Origin: Actinopolyspora xinjiangensis | GTDB taxonomy: Bacteria > Actinomycetota > Actinomycetes > Mycobacteriales > Pseudonocardiaceae | Direction: 5' to 3' | Assembly (NCBI RefSeq): GCF_900104475.1 | Contig: NZ_FNJR01000001.1 | Location: forward strand, 109,498 to 173,497 | DNA length: 64,000 bases | Shown: positions 26,841 through 35,725 of the stretch, in pieces | Layout: every line of letters begins with the position of its first letter | Numbering within the stretch: position 1 is the stretch's first letter | Notes under the pieces: model-generated | Databases searched by the model: none | Told to the model about the DNA's origin: nothing | What the model saw: only the letters and a program-made list of their open reading frames with translations | Program-made: the position numbers and the translations under genes

Positions 26841-27050
26841 ATGAGCGAAAGGTCCCACACCGTGCACAGGCCTGACCTACGGGGCGCTCACTGGTTCAAG
26901 AGCAGTCGCAGCCGGACACAGGATGCCTGTGTGCAAGCAGCACTCGTGCCCGGCTTCGCCGGTGTCCGCGACACGAAGAACCGCGACGGCGGCACACTCG
27001 TGTTCGACAGCGGCCAATGGGCATCGTTCCCGGATTCGATCAAGAGAGGG
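26841..27050 (+). CDS. DUF397 protein with lost stop codon
   Basis: The first 70 residues match DUF397, small proteins normally encoded right after XRE/DUF5753 regulators (as in the BldB/WhiJ type systems): DLRGAHWFKSSRS, TQDACVQAA, GVRDTKNRDGGTLVFDSGQW. Family members normally stop soon after the IKRGD-like segment. Here the frame does not stop and remains open to 28142, running antisense through the M20 gene. That tail looks like non-coding sequence. The stop was probably lost, in keeping with decay of the adjacent regulator. I place the end at the last family-like residue. Confidence 0.55.
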
Positions 27051-27251
27051 GACAACGGGCCCACCCGACCCCCTCGCGTGGAAACGGCTCGTTTCCGGCT
27101 TACCCGCCTCCGGTTTACCCGTGGGCATGCCGGAAGCGGGCCGTTCTGCCCAGGAAGAGCTCGTCGAAGGAAGCAGGGGAACGGGACTCCAGGGCAGAAA
27201 GCCGGGGACGAAGTCCCACCCTCGCGGGAGGCGACGGTAAGCGGGTCTTCC

Positions 27252-28664
27252 TCACTCCCGCAACGCCGTCAGCACGGTGTGGACCATCGTGCGGACACCG
27301 ACCAACAGGGCGCGTTCGTCGAGCACGAAGTTCGGCCGGTGCAGATCGGCGGCGCCCGTCCCCTCCCCCGCCACTCCGAGGCGGGCGAAGGAGCCCGGCA
27401 CGTGCTCCAGGTACCAGCCGAAGTCCTCACCACCCGAGGACTGCGGCGTACCACTCTGGGCCTGCTCACCCAGCGCCTCCCCGATGGCCGTCCGCATCAG
27501 CCGGGTGCTCTCGGCATCGTTGACCACCGGCGGCACACCGCGCCGGTGCTGCAGGTCGTAGCCGACCCCCAGCGGGGCCAGCAGCCCCTGGACCAGCTCC
27601 TGCACCAGCGGACCGAGTTCGGCCCAGGTGTCGCGGTCGGCGGTGCGCAGGGTACCGCGCAGCGTGCCCTCCTGCGGGATCGCGTTGGGTGCCTCCCCGG
27701 AACGCACCGCGCCCCAGGCCAGCACGGTTCCGGTACGCGGGTCCACCCGGCGGGACAACAGGGTGGGCAGTCCGGTGATCAGCGTTCCCAGCGCGTGCAC
27801 CAGGTCGGCGGTCAGGTGCGGCCTGGAAGTGTGACCGCCCGGGGACGTGAGCCGCACTTCCAGGGGATCGCTCGCCGAGGTGAGGGCCCCGATCCTGGTT
27901 CCTACGGTGCCCACGGGCAGCCGCGGATCGCAGTGCAGCCCGAAGATCCGGTCCACCCCGTCGAGTCCGCCCGCGGCGAGCACGTCCAGCGCGCCCCCGG
28001 GCATGACCTCCTCGGCGGGTTGGAAGATCAGCCGCACCCGGCCCGGCAGCGCGGGTCCCGAAGCCAGCGCCATCGCGACCCCCAGCAGCACGGCGGTGTG
28101 CGCGTCGTGCCCGCAGCAGTGCGCCACCCCCTCGGTGGCTGAGGCGAACGGCAGCCCGGTGGACTCGCTGAGCGGAAGCGCGTCGATGTCGGCCCGCAGC
28201 GCGATCGTGCGCGCGGGGTGCGTCTCCTGCCCGATGTCGCATATCAGCCCGGTCCCCACCGGGAGCCTGCGCGGCCGCAGACCGATGGATTCGAGCTGTT
28301 CGGCCAGCAGCCTCGTCGTGCGGTACTCACCGCGCGAGAGCTCGGGACGGGAGTGCAGCTCCCTGCGCCAGGCCACGACGAGGTCCGAGTTGGCCGCCAT
28401 CCACTCGTCCAGCCAGGCGGGGCCACGCCCTTCCCCCGGATCCGTCACCCCGGAGCGCACGGGTTCGATGGTCTCGCTCCTGGCGTGTTCTGGCTCGGTG
28501 GAAACGGGCCGCGCTCCGCTCGCGGGGCTCGTTCGGAGAGCCTGGCCGTCGGAGGAGGCGGCCGTCCGTTCGGCCACCTCCTTCCCGCCGAGGGGGACGG
28601 CTGACGAGCCCATCACGGAACTGCCGCCGTGGCTGTTCGGCCCCAGAGAATCCAACGCGGTCAC
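27252..28664 (-). CDS. M20-family amidohydrolase
   Basis: A 470-residue metallohydrolase of the M20/IAA-amino acid hydrolase group. After a variable N-terminus of about 90 residues the catalytic part begins at WRRELHSRPELSRGEYRTT. The metal-binding segment CCGHDAHTAVLLGVAMAL and FQPAEEVMPGGA carry the expected Cys, His, Asp and Glu ligands. It probably removes an acyl or aminoacyl group from an amino acid conjugate. The start GTG at 28664 overlaps the stop of the upstream M20 gene (GTGA), so the two are translationally coupled. Confidence 0.87.
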   Translation of the reverse strand: MTALDSLGPNSHGGSSVMGSSAVPLGGKEVAERTAASSDGQALRTSPASGARPVSTEPEHARSETIEPVRSGVTDPGEGRGPAWLDEWMAANSDLVVAWRRELHSRPELSRGEYRTTRLLAEQLESIGLRPRRLPVGTGLICDIGQETHPARTIALRADIDALPLSESTGLPFASATEGVAHCCGHDAHTAVLLGVAMALASGPALPGRVRLIFQPAEEVMPGGALDVLAAGGLDGVDRIFGLHCDPRLPVGTVGTRIGALTSASDPLEVRLTSPGGHTSRPHLTADLVHALGTLITGLPTLLSRRVDPRTGTVLAWGAVRSGEAPNAIPQEGTLRGTLRTADRDTWAELGPLVQELVQGLLAPLGVGYDLQHRRGVPPVVNDAESTRLMRTAIGEALGEQAQSGTPQSSGGEDFGWYLEHVPGSFARLGVAGEGTGAADLHRPNFVLDERALLVGVRTMVHTVLTALRE

Positions 28665-29980
28665 GTCACGCCTCCCGACGCGAAGAATCGGTTCGACAAC
28701 CGTCGAAACCCGGATGCGGTTCGATTGCGGACGGCGGCCAGCAGGCGTTCCCGCTGGTCCCCGTCGAGGGCGGCCTCGGCCGCGGTGCGCGCGAGCGCCG
28801 CGGCACCGTCGAGGACCGCCCGGTCTGCCGAGGGCGAGGCACACGCCGCCGCGAACTCGGCCTGGTGATTGACCGCATCCCCGCACTCCAGGGCGACCAT
28901 CGGATGCACGGACGGCACCCGGTGGCTGACGTTGCCCATGTCGGTGCTGCCGATCACGTCGTCCCGCTCCACCTCGCGGGTGAGCGGCTCACGCCCGAGA
29001 CCGACCACGGCGGCGCGGTAGGCCTCGGTGAGCCACTCATCGGTGGACAGTTCGGTGTATACCGGAGAGAGGCGAACCACTTCCACGGCGCAACCGGTGG
29101 CGGTGGCCCCCGCCTCGAAGCAGGCGCGTATCCGGCTCTCCAGCCGGGCCAACGACTCCGGGTCGGTCGCTCTCAGATTGTAGTCGGCCGTGGTCCGTTC
29201 GGGCACGATGTTGGGAGCCGCTCCTCCCGAACTCACGATTCCGTGCACCATCTGCCCGGCTTCCAGGTGTTGGCGCAGCAGGCCGACCGCCACCTGGGCC
29301 ACCGTGAGCGCGTCCGCGGCGTTGATCCCCAGTTCCGGAGCAGCGGCCGCGTGTGCCGCCCGACCGGTGTATTCGACCCGCAGATCGGTGATCGCCAGGG
29401 AGCGCGGAGCGCACACCTCGGAGGGGCCGGGGTGGATCATCAGGGCCACAGCCAGCGGGTCGAACAACCCGGCGTCGAGCATCGTGATCTTGCCGCCGCC
29501 GATCTCCTCCGCCGGCGTTCCGAGCACCCGCACGGTGATCCCCAGCCGGTCCGCTACCTCGGCCAGTGCCAGCGCCGCCCCGACACCGGCGGCGGCGATG
29601 ATGTTGTGCCCGCAGGCGTGACCGACTTCGGGAAGGGCGTCGTACTCGGCACACAGGCCGACCACGAACTCCCCGGACCCGTAGTCGGCGGTGAACGCGG
29701 TGTCCAGCCCTGCCACCGGCTTTCGGACGCGGAAGCCGCGTGCGTCGAGCAGTCCGGCGACGCGGTCGGCGGCACGGTACTCGGCGAAGCTGGTCTCCGG
29801 GTCGGCGTGCAGGCCGTGTGACAGTTCCAGGAGCTCGGAGCGGTACTCGTCCACCGCCGCACGCCAGGCCGTCACGGCGCCGGGCTCACCGGTGGCTCGT
29901 TCCGAGGAAGGGGAGCCGGGGGGCGTGGCGGCCGGACGGTCTCGGCCCGAGCGGGCTGGGTGCGGGGATTCGGTACTCAT
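28661..29980 (-). CDS. M20-family peptidase, AbgB/PM20D2-like
   Basis: A 439-residue M20 enzyme of a different subgroup from its downstream neighbour. Motifs are LSHGLHADPETSFAEYRAAD, EYDALPEVGHACGHNIIAAA and GTPAEEIGGGKITMLDAG, close to p-aminobenzoyl-glutamate hydrolase subunit B and Xaa-Arg dipeptidases. The dimerisation domain with GRAAHAAAAPELGINAADA is present. The overlap with the next M20 gene implies that two related amidohydrolases work in one pathway, perhaps processing acyl-amino acids or folate breakdown products. The substrate cannot be fixed from sequence. Confidence 0.85.
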   Translation of the reverse strand: MSTESPHPARSGRDRPAATPPGSPSSERATGEPGAVTAWRAAVDEYRSELLELSHGLHADPETSFAEYRAADRVAGLLDARGFRVRKPVAGLDTAFTADYGSGEFVVGLCAEYDALPEVGHACGHNIIAAAGVGAALALAEVADRLGITVRVLGTPAEEIGGGKITMLDAGLFDPLAVALMIHPGPSEVCAPRSLAITDLRVEYTGRAAHAAAAPELGINAADALTVAQVAVGLLRQHLEAGQMVHGIVSSGGAAPNIVPERTTADYNLRATDPESLARLESRIRACFEAGATATGCAVEVVRLSPVYTELSTDEWLTEAYRAAVVGLGREPLTREVERDDVIGSTDMGNVSHRVPSVHPMVALECGDAVNHQAEFAAACASPSADRAVLDGAAALARTAAEAALDGDQRERLLAAVRNRTASGFRRLSNRFFASGGVT

Positions 29981-30383
29981 TTGGCACCCATAGTGCAGGA
30001 TTCGGATGCGCGGGAGCTCCGCTGACGCACCTCGGGTAGCTCACCGGTCGGTTCCGCGCGCCGAACGGGTACGAGAGTTCAGGGCGACCGAAGACGGGGC
30101 GGACCGGAACACGCCCACCGACGGGAGGCCCACCGCGTGCCGCTGGCCGGGACGGACGCGGGGAGTCGGGTGGATCGGCACCGGTCGGGGGGCTTCCCGG
30201 TGCCGACCCACATCTCCGGGCTAGTGCCCGAAGTCGAGAGGCGATTCACCTGACGACGTCACGGTGCCGTCGGTTCGCCACACGATCCGTCGACTGTGAA
30301 ACTCCCACAAGATTTCCTTCAGGTCTAGTCCAAGTGACGGAAAATTCACGCAAAACAGACCGTGAGTTCCGTTAAGTGGGGGT
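29981..30383. other. Intergenic region upstream of the M20 operon
   Basis: About 400 nt with no visible gene. AGGTCTAGTCCA at 30321-30332 matches the core of a DasR box at 10 of 12 positions, but lies far (about 340 nt) from the M20 start. The stretch 30295-30370 is poorer in GC than its surroundings. Confidence 0.4.
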
Positions 30384-30728
30384 TCAGCTGCGCTTGCGCC
30401 ACTGCAGCACGAACGACTGCTTGCCGCGTTTGCGGCGGAGCAGCAGTATGCCCGCGACCAGCCCGATGCCGAGCGCGCCGATCACGTACCTGCGGTCCTG
30501 CCCGGCTTCCTCCTCCGAGGGGGCCTGATCGTCCGACTGAGCCAGTCCGCGGGTGGCGCTCCACGTCGAGGAGTTCGCCGAAGCCGCACGAACGACCTCG
30601 GCTCCGCCCTTCCCCGCGCGGAGCGGCCCCTCACTCGCCGAGGCGAGGCCGAACTGCCCCATCAGCAACACGGCGCAGCAGACGACCAGTGCCGCGGCCG
30701 TCCGCACGGGCTCGGCGCGGTGCCGCAC
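30384..30728 (-). CDS. Small exported membrane protein of unknown function
   Basis: About 114 residues from the GTG at 30728. It has an N-terminal signal-like segment (TAAALVVCCAVLLMGQFGLASA), a hydrophilic Ser/Ala/Glu-rich middle, and a C-terminal membrane segment (YVIGALGIGLVAGILLL) followed by a basic tail with RRKRGK. The layout suggests a membrane-anchored surface peptide with a stop-transfer tail; there is no LPXTG motif. A TTG at 30803 is an alternative start. No family recognised. It stands alone between the M20 pair and the betaine transporter. Confidence 0.5.
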   Translation of the reverse strand: MRHRAEPVRTAAALVVCCAVLLMGQFGLASASEGPLRAGKGGAEVVRAASANSSTWSATRGLAQSDDQAPSEEEAGQDRRYVIGALGIGLVAGILLLRRKRGKQSFVLQWRKRS

Positions 30729-31103
30729 GTCCTCGCCCGCACGCGGGTCGACTCCGCCTGGTCGTCTTCGGGGATCACCGGAAACGGACAACCGAACCTC
30801 CAACCGACATCACTCTTAAGTGTGGCCCATTGGACCACACTGCACACCATGAGTGACTTTTCGTAAATAAAATCCCCAGATCGGACTAAAGCAGCTACCA
30901 GCAGTCACACGGATGTGTCAAACAAAACGGAAACAGCACCGGACAGAAGAGCGGGAGACGAGACTCCGGGTGAGCTGCCCCACGTCCGCCCACGGCCAAC
31001 GGAACCCCACCTCACCCGTAGCAGGCCGAAAGCCCCGCTACGACAAAACGGGGCCTCCCGGCAGTGAGCCGGAAGACCCCGTCGGTCCTGGTGAACCGGA
31101 GCG
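30729..31103. other. Gap with hairpins downstream of the BCCT gene
   Basis: No coding frame is convincing here. Two hairpins (31032-31054 and 31058-31072) lie just past the BCCT stop codon and are annotated as its terminator. The part near 30850-30900 is AT-rich and may hold the promoter of the small membrane protein gene. Confidence 0.4.
31032..31072 (-). terminator. Tandem hairpin terminator of the BCCT gene
   Basis: CCGGC/GCCGG (31058-31072, 5-nt loop) and GCCCCG/CGGGGC (31032-31054, 11-nt loop) follow the stop codon of the betaine transporter gene by 30-70 nt. The second hairpin is followed on the minus strand by TTTCGG. Confidence 0.5.
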
Positions 31104-32759
31104 TCAGGACTCGGAGTCCCTCTCGCCGGAACCGGAGCCGCTGTCAGCGGTGGCCCCGGCACGCGTCCGGGCCGCACTGCTGCGCATACCCGGCAGCGGG
31201 CTGGGCTCACGCTGCACGGCCAGGTTAGGGCGTTCCTGGCTGAGCGCCTTCGCGATACCGACGCACATCAGCAACAGCACGATGCAGAACGGCAGTCCGG
31301 TGACGATCGAGGCCGTCTGCAACGCGCTGAGCGCGTCGGCCCCGCTGGCCGCACCCGCGGCCAGCAGCACGCAGGCGATGACACCTTCGGAGATCGCCCA
31401 GAACAGTCGCTGCTGCCACTTCGGGTTCGGGTCGCCGCCGTTGGTGAGGATGTCGACCACCAGCGAGCCGGAGTCCGAGGACGTGGCGAAGAACAGCACG
31501 ACGACCACGACCGCGAGCACCGAGGCGAGGATCGAGACGATGTCGGCCACCGGCAGCTGGTCCAGCAGCACGAACATCGCCTTGTTGAACCCGGCGTCGG
31601 CGAGTGCCTGACCATCCTCGCCGCCGGAGAGCACCTTGCGCAGACCGGAGTTGCCGAAAATGCTCAGCCACACGAAGGAGGCACCCACCGGGGCGAACAT
31701 GGCGCCGCCGATGAAGTTGCGGATGGTGCGCCCGTAGGAGATCCGGGCGATGAACATGCCCACGAACGGCGACCAGGCGATCCACCAGCCCCAGTAGAAC
31801 AGCGTCCAGCCGCCCTGCCACTCCTGGGCGGTGCCGTTGCCGTTGTTCGGGAAGGTCTGGAAGCTCAGCTCCGGCAGGTGCTGGAAGTAGTAACCGACGT
31901 TGCTGGCCAGCATGTTCAGCAGGTCCAGCGTGGGACCGAAGAAGAACACGAACAGCATCAGGGCGAACGCCAACCACAGGTTGACCAGCGAGAGGTTGCG
32001 GATGCCCTTGTCGATGCCGAACATCACCGAGACCACGGCCACCGCCGTGATGGCCAGGATGATGATGACCTGCAGCATCGTGGTGTTCTCGATGCCGAAC
32101 ACCGCGTTGAGGCCCGCACCGACCTGGTTGCCGCCCAGCCCGAGGGAGGTGGCCAGCCCGAACAGCGTGCCGAAGACCGCGAGCACGTCGACGATGTGGC
32201 CGGGCCAGCGGTAGATCCAGTTGCCGATCAGCGGGTAGAAGGCGGCGGCCGGACGCAGCGGCAGGCCCTTGCGGAAGGCGAAGTAGCCCAGCGCGAGGCC
32301 GAGCACGATGTAGATCGCCCACGGATGCAGGCCCCAGTGGAAGAACGTGAAGTTCATCGCGCGTTGCGCTGCGGCCTGGGTCCCCGGCTCACCGACCGGC
32401 GGGTTCTGGAAGTGCCAGACCGGCTCGGCCACGGCGTAGAAGACCAGCCCGATGCCCATACCGGCGGTGAACAGCATCGCGAACCACGCGAGATTGCTGT
32501 ACTCGGGCTTGGAGTCCGGCGGGCCGATCCGGATCGTGCCGAATCGGCTGACCATGACCGCCAGCACGAAGACCACGAAGAACGTGGCCGAGAGGATGTA
32601 GAGCCACTCGAAGTTGGTCGTGATGAAGCTGTTGACTTCGCTCGCGACGTTGTTCAGATTCGACGGCGCGAGCACGCCCCAAAGCACGAAAGCGATCACC
32701 ACGATCCCCGATGTGATGAACACCGGGGGATTGGTGTGCTCTTTCAGATGCTGTTTCAT
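31104..32759 (-). CDS. BCCT-family betaine/choline transporter
   Basis: A 551-residue secondary transporter with 12 predicted membrane segments. Family features include GMGIGLVFYAVAEPVWHF, with the Gly-rich segment of the Na+-coupled betaine carriers, the aromatic substrate box WTLFYWGWWIAWSPFVGMFIAR, and FFATSSDSGSLVVD. It probably imports glycine betaine or choline as osmoprotectant, driven by Na+. The cytoplasmic C-terminus is hydrophilic and rich in Ser, Gly and Glu; in BetP-like proteins such tails sense osmotic stress. It lies directly before the Mrp antiporter operon, which would help maintain the Na+ gradient. Confidence 0.93.
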   Translation of the reverse strand: MKQHLKEHTNPPVFITSGIVVIAFVLWGVLAPSNLNNVASEVNSFITTNFEWLYILSATFFVVFVLAVMVSRFGTIRIGPPDSKPEYSNLAWFAMLFTAGMGIGLVFYAVAEPVWHFQNPPVGEPGTQAAAQRAMNFTFFHWGLHPWAIYIVLGLALGYFAFRKGLPLRPAAAFYPLIGNWIYRWPGHIVDVLAVFGTLFGLATSLGLGGNQVGAGLNAVFGIENTTMLQVIIILAITAVAVVSVMFGIDKGIRNLSLVNLWLAFALMLFVFFFGPTLDLLNMLASNVGYYFQHLPELSFQTFPNNGNGTAQEWQGGWTLFYWGWWIAWSPFVGMFIARISYGRTIRNFIGGAMFAPVGASFVWLSIFGNSGLRKVLSGGEDGQALADAGFNKAMFVLLDQLPVADIVSILASVLAVVVVVLFFATSSDSGSLVVDILTNGGDPNPKWQQRLFWAISEGVIACVLLAAGAASGADALSALQTASIVTGLPFCIVLLLMCVGIAKALSQERPNLAVQREPSPLPGMRSSAARTRAGATADSGSGSGERDSES

Positions 32760-32966
32760 TACCGTACGTCACCTTTCCAGCGCATATCGACGCAATTGCC
32801 GACTGCGCCGTAAGCAACCAAAGATCGAAACGGACGCGTTCGGCCACTGTGGTGGCTTCCCCAGCGCGGACCGCATATCACAGCGAACCACGGTAAAGAC
32901 TGTTCCGCCGAATGTGAAACGCCCCGGCCAAACGATATGCAGTTGAAACACGAAAAATGTCGGAGC

Positions 32967-33317
32967 TCACAAACTCCCGCCGCGTTCGCGCTCGATCCGC
33001 CTCGCCAGGTGGTCGGTGTCGAGGGTCTCGTGCCGGACACTGCCCGCGCGATAGGCGGCACGCCCCACGAGCTGGGCCAACACCGGCGCGGTGAGTGCCT
33101 GGAACAGCCCGACCAGAATGAGCCCGGAGGCGTAGCGGAGTTCCAGGTGCACCGCGCTGCCGAGCAGTATCAGCACCAGCCCCAGGGTTTGTGGTTTGGT
33201 CGCGGCCTGGAGCCTGGCGGCGACATCGGGAAAAGTCAGTAATCCTATCGCACCGAACAGACAGGACATCGCACCGGCTATCAGGCATACCGCCGAGAAC
33301 AGATCCAGCCAGCTCAT
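32967..33317 (-). CDS. mrpG: Mrp Na+/H+ antiporter subunit G
   Basis: A 116-residue membrane protein, last gene of a seven-gene Mrp (Mnh) operon. Three hydrophobic segments and the family stretch AIGLLTFPDVAARLQAATKPQTLG are present. The ATG at 33317 overlaps the mrpF stop by 4 nt. All seven subunits are needed to form the large cation/proton antiporter complex in the membrane. Confidence 0.92.
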   Translation of the reverse strand: MSWLDLFSAVCLIAGAMSCLFGAIGLLTFPDVAARLQAATKPQTLGLVLILLGSAVHLELRYASGLILVGLFQALTAPVLAQLVGRAAYRAGSVRHETLDTDHLARRIERERGGSL

Positions 33318-33583
33318 CGGTGCGACTCCTTCTTCTCCACGAGGCGTGCGGCGCTGACCGAACCGATAAACGCCAACAAGGCGAATGCCGCGACCAACGC
33401 CACATTCGACCCGTCCTCGTTCAGCCCCATCCCCACACACGTGGCGGCGACGATCAACGTGATGAACACATCCAGCGCCACTATGCGGTCCAGGGTTCCC
33501 CCGCCGAGGAGCAAACGCACCAGGGAGAGCAATCCCGCGAGGCACAACAAACCGAATGTGATCGCGAACACCACGCCCATCAT
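33314..33583 (-). CDS. mrpF: Mrp Na+/H+ antiporter subunit F
   Basis: An 89-residue protein with three membrane segments. The motif GGGTLDRIVALDVFITLIVA, with its conserved aspartates, is characteristic of MrpF. The ATG at 33583 has GGAGG upstream and overlaps the mrpE stop by 4 nt; the downstream end overlaps mrpG by 4 nt. The reading frame stays open upstream through mrpE but that part is a shadow. Confidence 0.92.
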   Translation of the reverse strand: MMGVVFAITFGLLCLAGLLSLVRLLLGGGTLDRIVALDVFITLIVAATCVGMGLNEDGSNVALVAAFALLAFIGSVSAARLVEKKESHR

Positions 33584-34206
33584 CCGACCTCCGAACGGTG
33601 ATTCCGATCGACCATCCGCACCTGCTCGGCGGTTCCCACCGCACGGACCACGCGGCGTTCCCAGCCGAGCACCTCGCGCCGTACGCGTTCGGTGGCGTGC
33701 TCCCCCGCCCCGAGCGCGTACACGTAGCAGATCCGGTTGGCTCGGTCGATCTGCAGCACGAAGTTGCCCGGCGCGAGCGAGACCGCGTTGGCCACCATCG
33801 CCATCAGGTGGTCCGAATCGGTGAGCAGGGTCACGGCCACGATCGACGCCCGCGCGCGGGGGCCTCGGACAACGGCCTGCCAGGCCACCCGGACCGTGGA
33901 GACCACCAGGTCCCACGCCAGGAAGAGCAGGAGCTGGCCGGCCCGGAACGGACGCAGTCTGATGTCGGTGGCTATCGGGGGTGCCGGGAAGAACCCGATG
34001 ACCAGCACCCCCACCAGGAGCCCGAAGAAGACCGTCCCCGCGTCGTAGGTTCCCCACAGCAGCAGCCAGACCAGCAGGAGCCACCCCAGCAGCGGCAACC
34101 TGCGCACCGCGCGGCCGAAGGGGTGCCGCCTGCTCACCACGTGCTCGCCCCCGCGCCGGGAACGGGCGAGCCGATGGCGCGGCTCCGAGTCACCCACCGG
34201 AACCAC
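33580..34206 (-). CDS. mrpE: Mrp Na+/H+ antiporter subunit E
   Basis: About 208 residues. Two or three membrane segments in the N-terminal half (LLGWLLLVWLLLWGTYDAGT) are followed by the MrpE domain with TLLTDSDHLMAMVANAVSLAPGN, the strongest signature of the family. The N-terminus is longer than usual: the GTG at 34206 overlaps mrpD by 17 nt, and internal GTG codons could start a shorter protein. The 3' end overlaps mrpF by 4 nt. Confidence 0.88.
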   Translation of the reverse strand: MVPVGDSEPRHRLARSRRGGEHVVSRRHPFGRAVRRLPLLGWLLLVWLLLWGTYDAGTVFFGLLVGVLVIGFFPAPPIATDIRLRPFRAGQLLLFLAWDLVVSTVRVAWQAVVRGPRARASIVAVTLLTDSDHLMAMVANAVSLAPGNFVLQIDRANRICYVYALGAGEHATERVRREVLGWERRVVRAVGTAEQVRMVDRNHRSEVG

Positions 34207-35725
34207 CCCCCAACACGGCCGCGCGGTAGGCCTCCCCGGTGATCAGGTCCGTGGCGGCACGCTGGCTGACCTCGGCCAGCGGGCCGGCGAGCACGGCCAC
34301 GAGCACCGTGGACAGCACCAGCACCCCGGTGGCGTGCACCATCCCGCGCGAGGTGTCGCCGGTCCCGACGACGAGCTCGTCGCTGGGGTCGGGGTCGCCC
34401 TCCGGCTCGCGCACCTGGCCCCAGAAGGCCCTGCTCCACACGCGGGCCACCGCGTAGAGCGTGAGCAGGCTGGTCAGCACCACGACAGCGGTGGCCACCT
34501 GGGCCCAAACCGTGCCCACGCCGACACCGGCCCGCAGCAGCGCCAGCTTCGCCACGAAACCGGAGAACGGCGGCACCCCCGCCAGGCTCAGCGCGGGGAC
34601 GGCGAACAGCACCGCCACCAGTGGCGATATCTTGGCCAGCCCGCCCATCCTGCTCAGTGCGACCGTCCCGGTGTAGCGGGTGATCAGACCGCTCACCAGG
34701 AACAGCGTGGCCTGCACCGTGATGTGGTGGACGATGTAGAGGATCACCCCCGTCAGACCCGCGATGTCGTAGACCCCGAGCCCGAACAGCATGAACCCGA
34801 TGTGGCTGACCAGCAGGAAGGACAGCATCCGGTTGAGGTCGTTCTGGGCGAGGGCGCCGAGCGCTCCGACGATCATGGTCGCCATGGCCAGCGTGAGCAT
34901 CAGCGGCCAGCTCGGCTCGCGCTCGAAGACCAGGATCTGGGTACGGATCATCGCGTAGATGCCGACCTTGGTCAGCAACGCGGCGAAGATGGCGGTGATG
35001 GGGGCGGGTGCGTTTGGGTAGCTGTCCGGCAGCCAGAAATGCAGCGGGACCATGGCCGACTTCACGCCGAACACGATGACCATCAGCAGCGCCAGGGCCC
35101 GCACCGGCGCGGGCGGCAGTTCGCCCATCTCCAGCGCGAGATCGGCCAGGTTGACCGTTCCGGTGGCCGCGTAGACCAGACCGATCATGGTCAGGAACAG
35201 CACCGAGGAGGACAGGCTGACGATCGTGTAGGTCATCCCCGCGCGCACCCGGTTCGCGGTGGTGCGCCGCGTGATCAGCACGTAGGAGGAGGCCAGCATG
35301 ATCTCGAACGCCACGAACAGGTTGAACAGGTCACCGGTGAGGTAGGCCAGCGACACCCCGGAGCACAGCACCAGGTAGATGGGGTGGAAGGTGGTGCTCG
35401 CCGTCCCGCGTCCGTAGTCGGTGATGCGCTGGCCGATCGAGTAGAGCAGCACCGCGAACATCACGATCACGCTGATCAGCAGCAGCAGCGCGGCGAGCCG
35501 GTCGGCGACGAGGGCGATCCCCACTGGAGCGGCCCAACCGCCGAGGTGCAGCACCAGCGGGCCGTGCACGTCGGCGAAGTAGAGCAGCACCGCGGCGTCC
35601 ACGACGATGACGCCGAGCACCAGCAGCCCGAGCCAGCGCTGCACGTCCGCGAAACGTCCGAACGCCATGGACAGCCCGGCGGCGCCGAGGGGGAGCAGCA
35701 CCGGGACGGCTACCAGTTCGCTCAC
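34190..35725 (-). CDS. mrpD: Mrp Na+/H+ antiporter subunit D
   Basis: A 511-residue subunit related to the proton-pumping NuoM/NuoN subunits of complex I, with about 14 membrane segments. The key motif KSAMVPLHFWLPDSYPNAPAPITAIFAALLTKVG carries the conserved lysines; a family glutamate lies in LFNLFVAFEIMLASSYVL. The GTG start overlaps the mrpC stop (GTGA). The C-terminal tail is cytoplasmic and acidic. It forms the ion-translocating core together with MrpA. Confidence 0.93.
   Translation of the reverse strand: MSELVAVPVLLPLGAAGLSMAFGRFADVQRWLGLLVLGVIVVDAAVLLYFADVHGPLVLHLGGWAAPVGIALVADRLAALLLLISVIVMFAVLLYSIGQRITDYGRGTASTTFHPIYLVLCSGVSLAYLTGDLFNLFVAFEIMLASSYVLITRRTTANRVRAGMTYTIVSLSSSVLFLTMIGLVYAATGTVNLADLALEMGELPPAPVRALALLMVIVFGVKSAMVPLHFWLPDSYPNAPAPITAIFAALLTKVGIYAMIRTQILVFEREPSWPLMLTLAMATMIVGALGALAQNDLNRMLSFLLVSHIGFMLFGLGVYDIAGLTGVILYIVHHITVQATLFLVSGLITRYTGTVALSRMGGLAKISPLVAVLFAVPALSLAGVPPFSGFVAKLALLRAGVGVGTVWAQVATAVVVLTSLLTLYAVARVWSRAFWGQVREPEGDPDPSDELVVGTGDTSRGMVHATGVLVLSTVLVAVLAGPLAEVSQRAATDLITGEAYRAAVLGGGSGG

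Noticed and set aside
30321..30332. DasR-like site AGGTCTAGTCCA
   Set aside because: Only 10 of 12 core positions match, palindromy is lost, and the nearest start codon is about 340 nt away.
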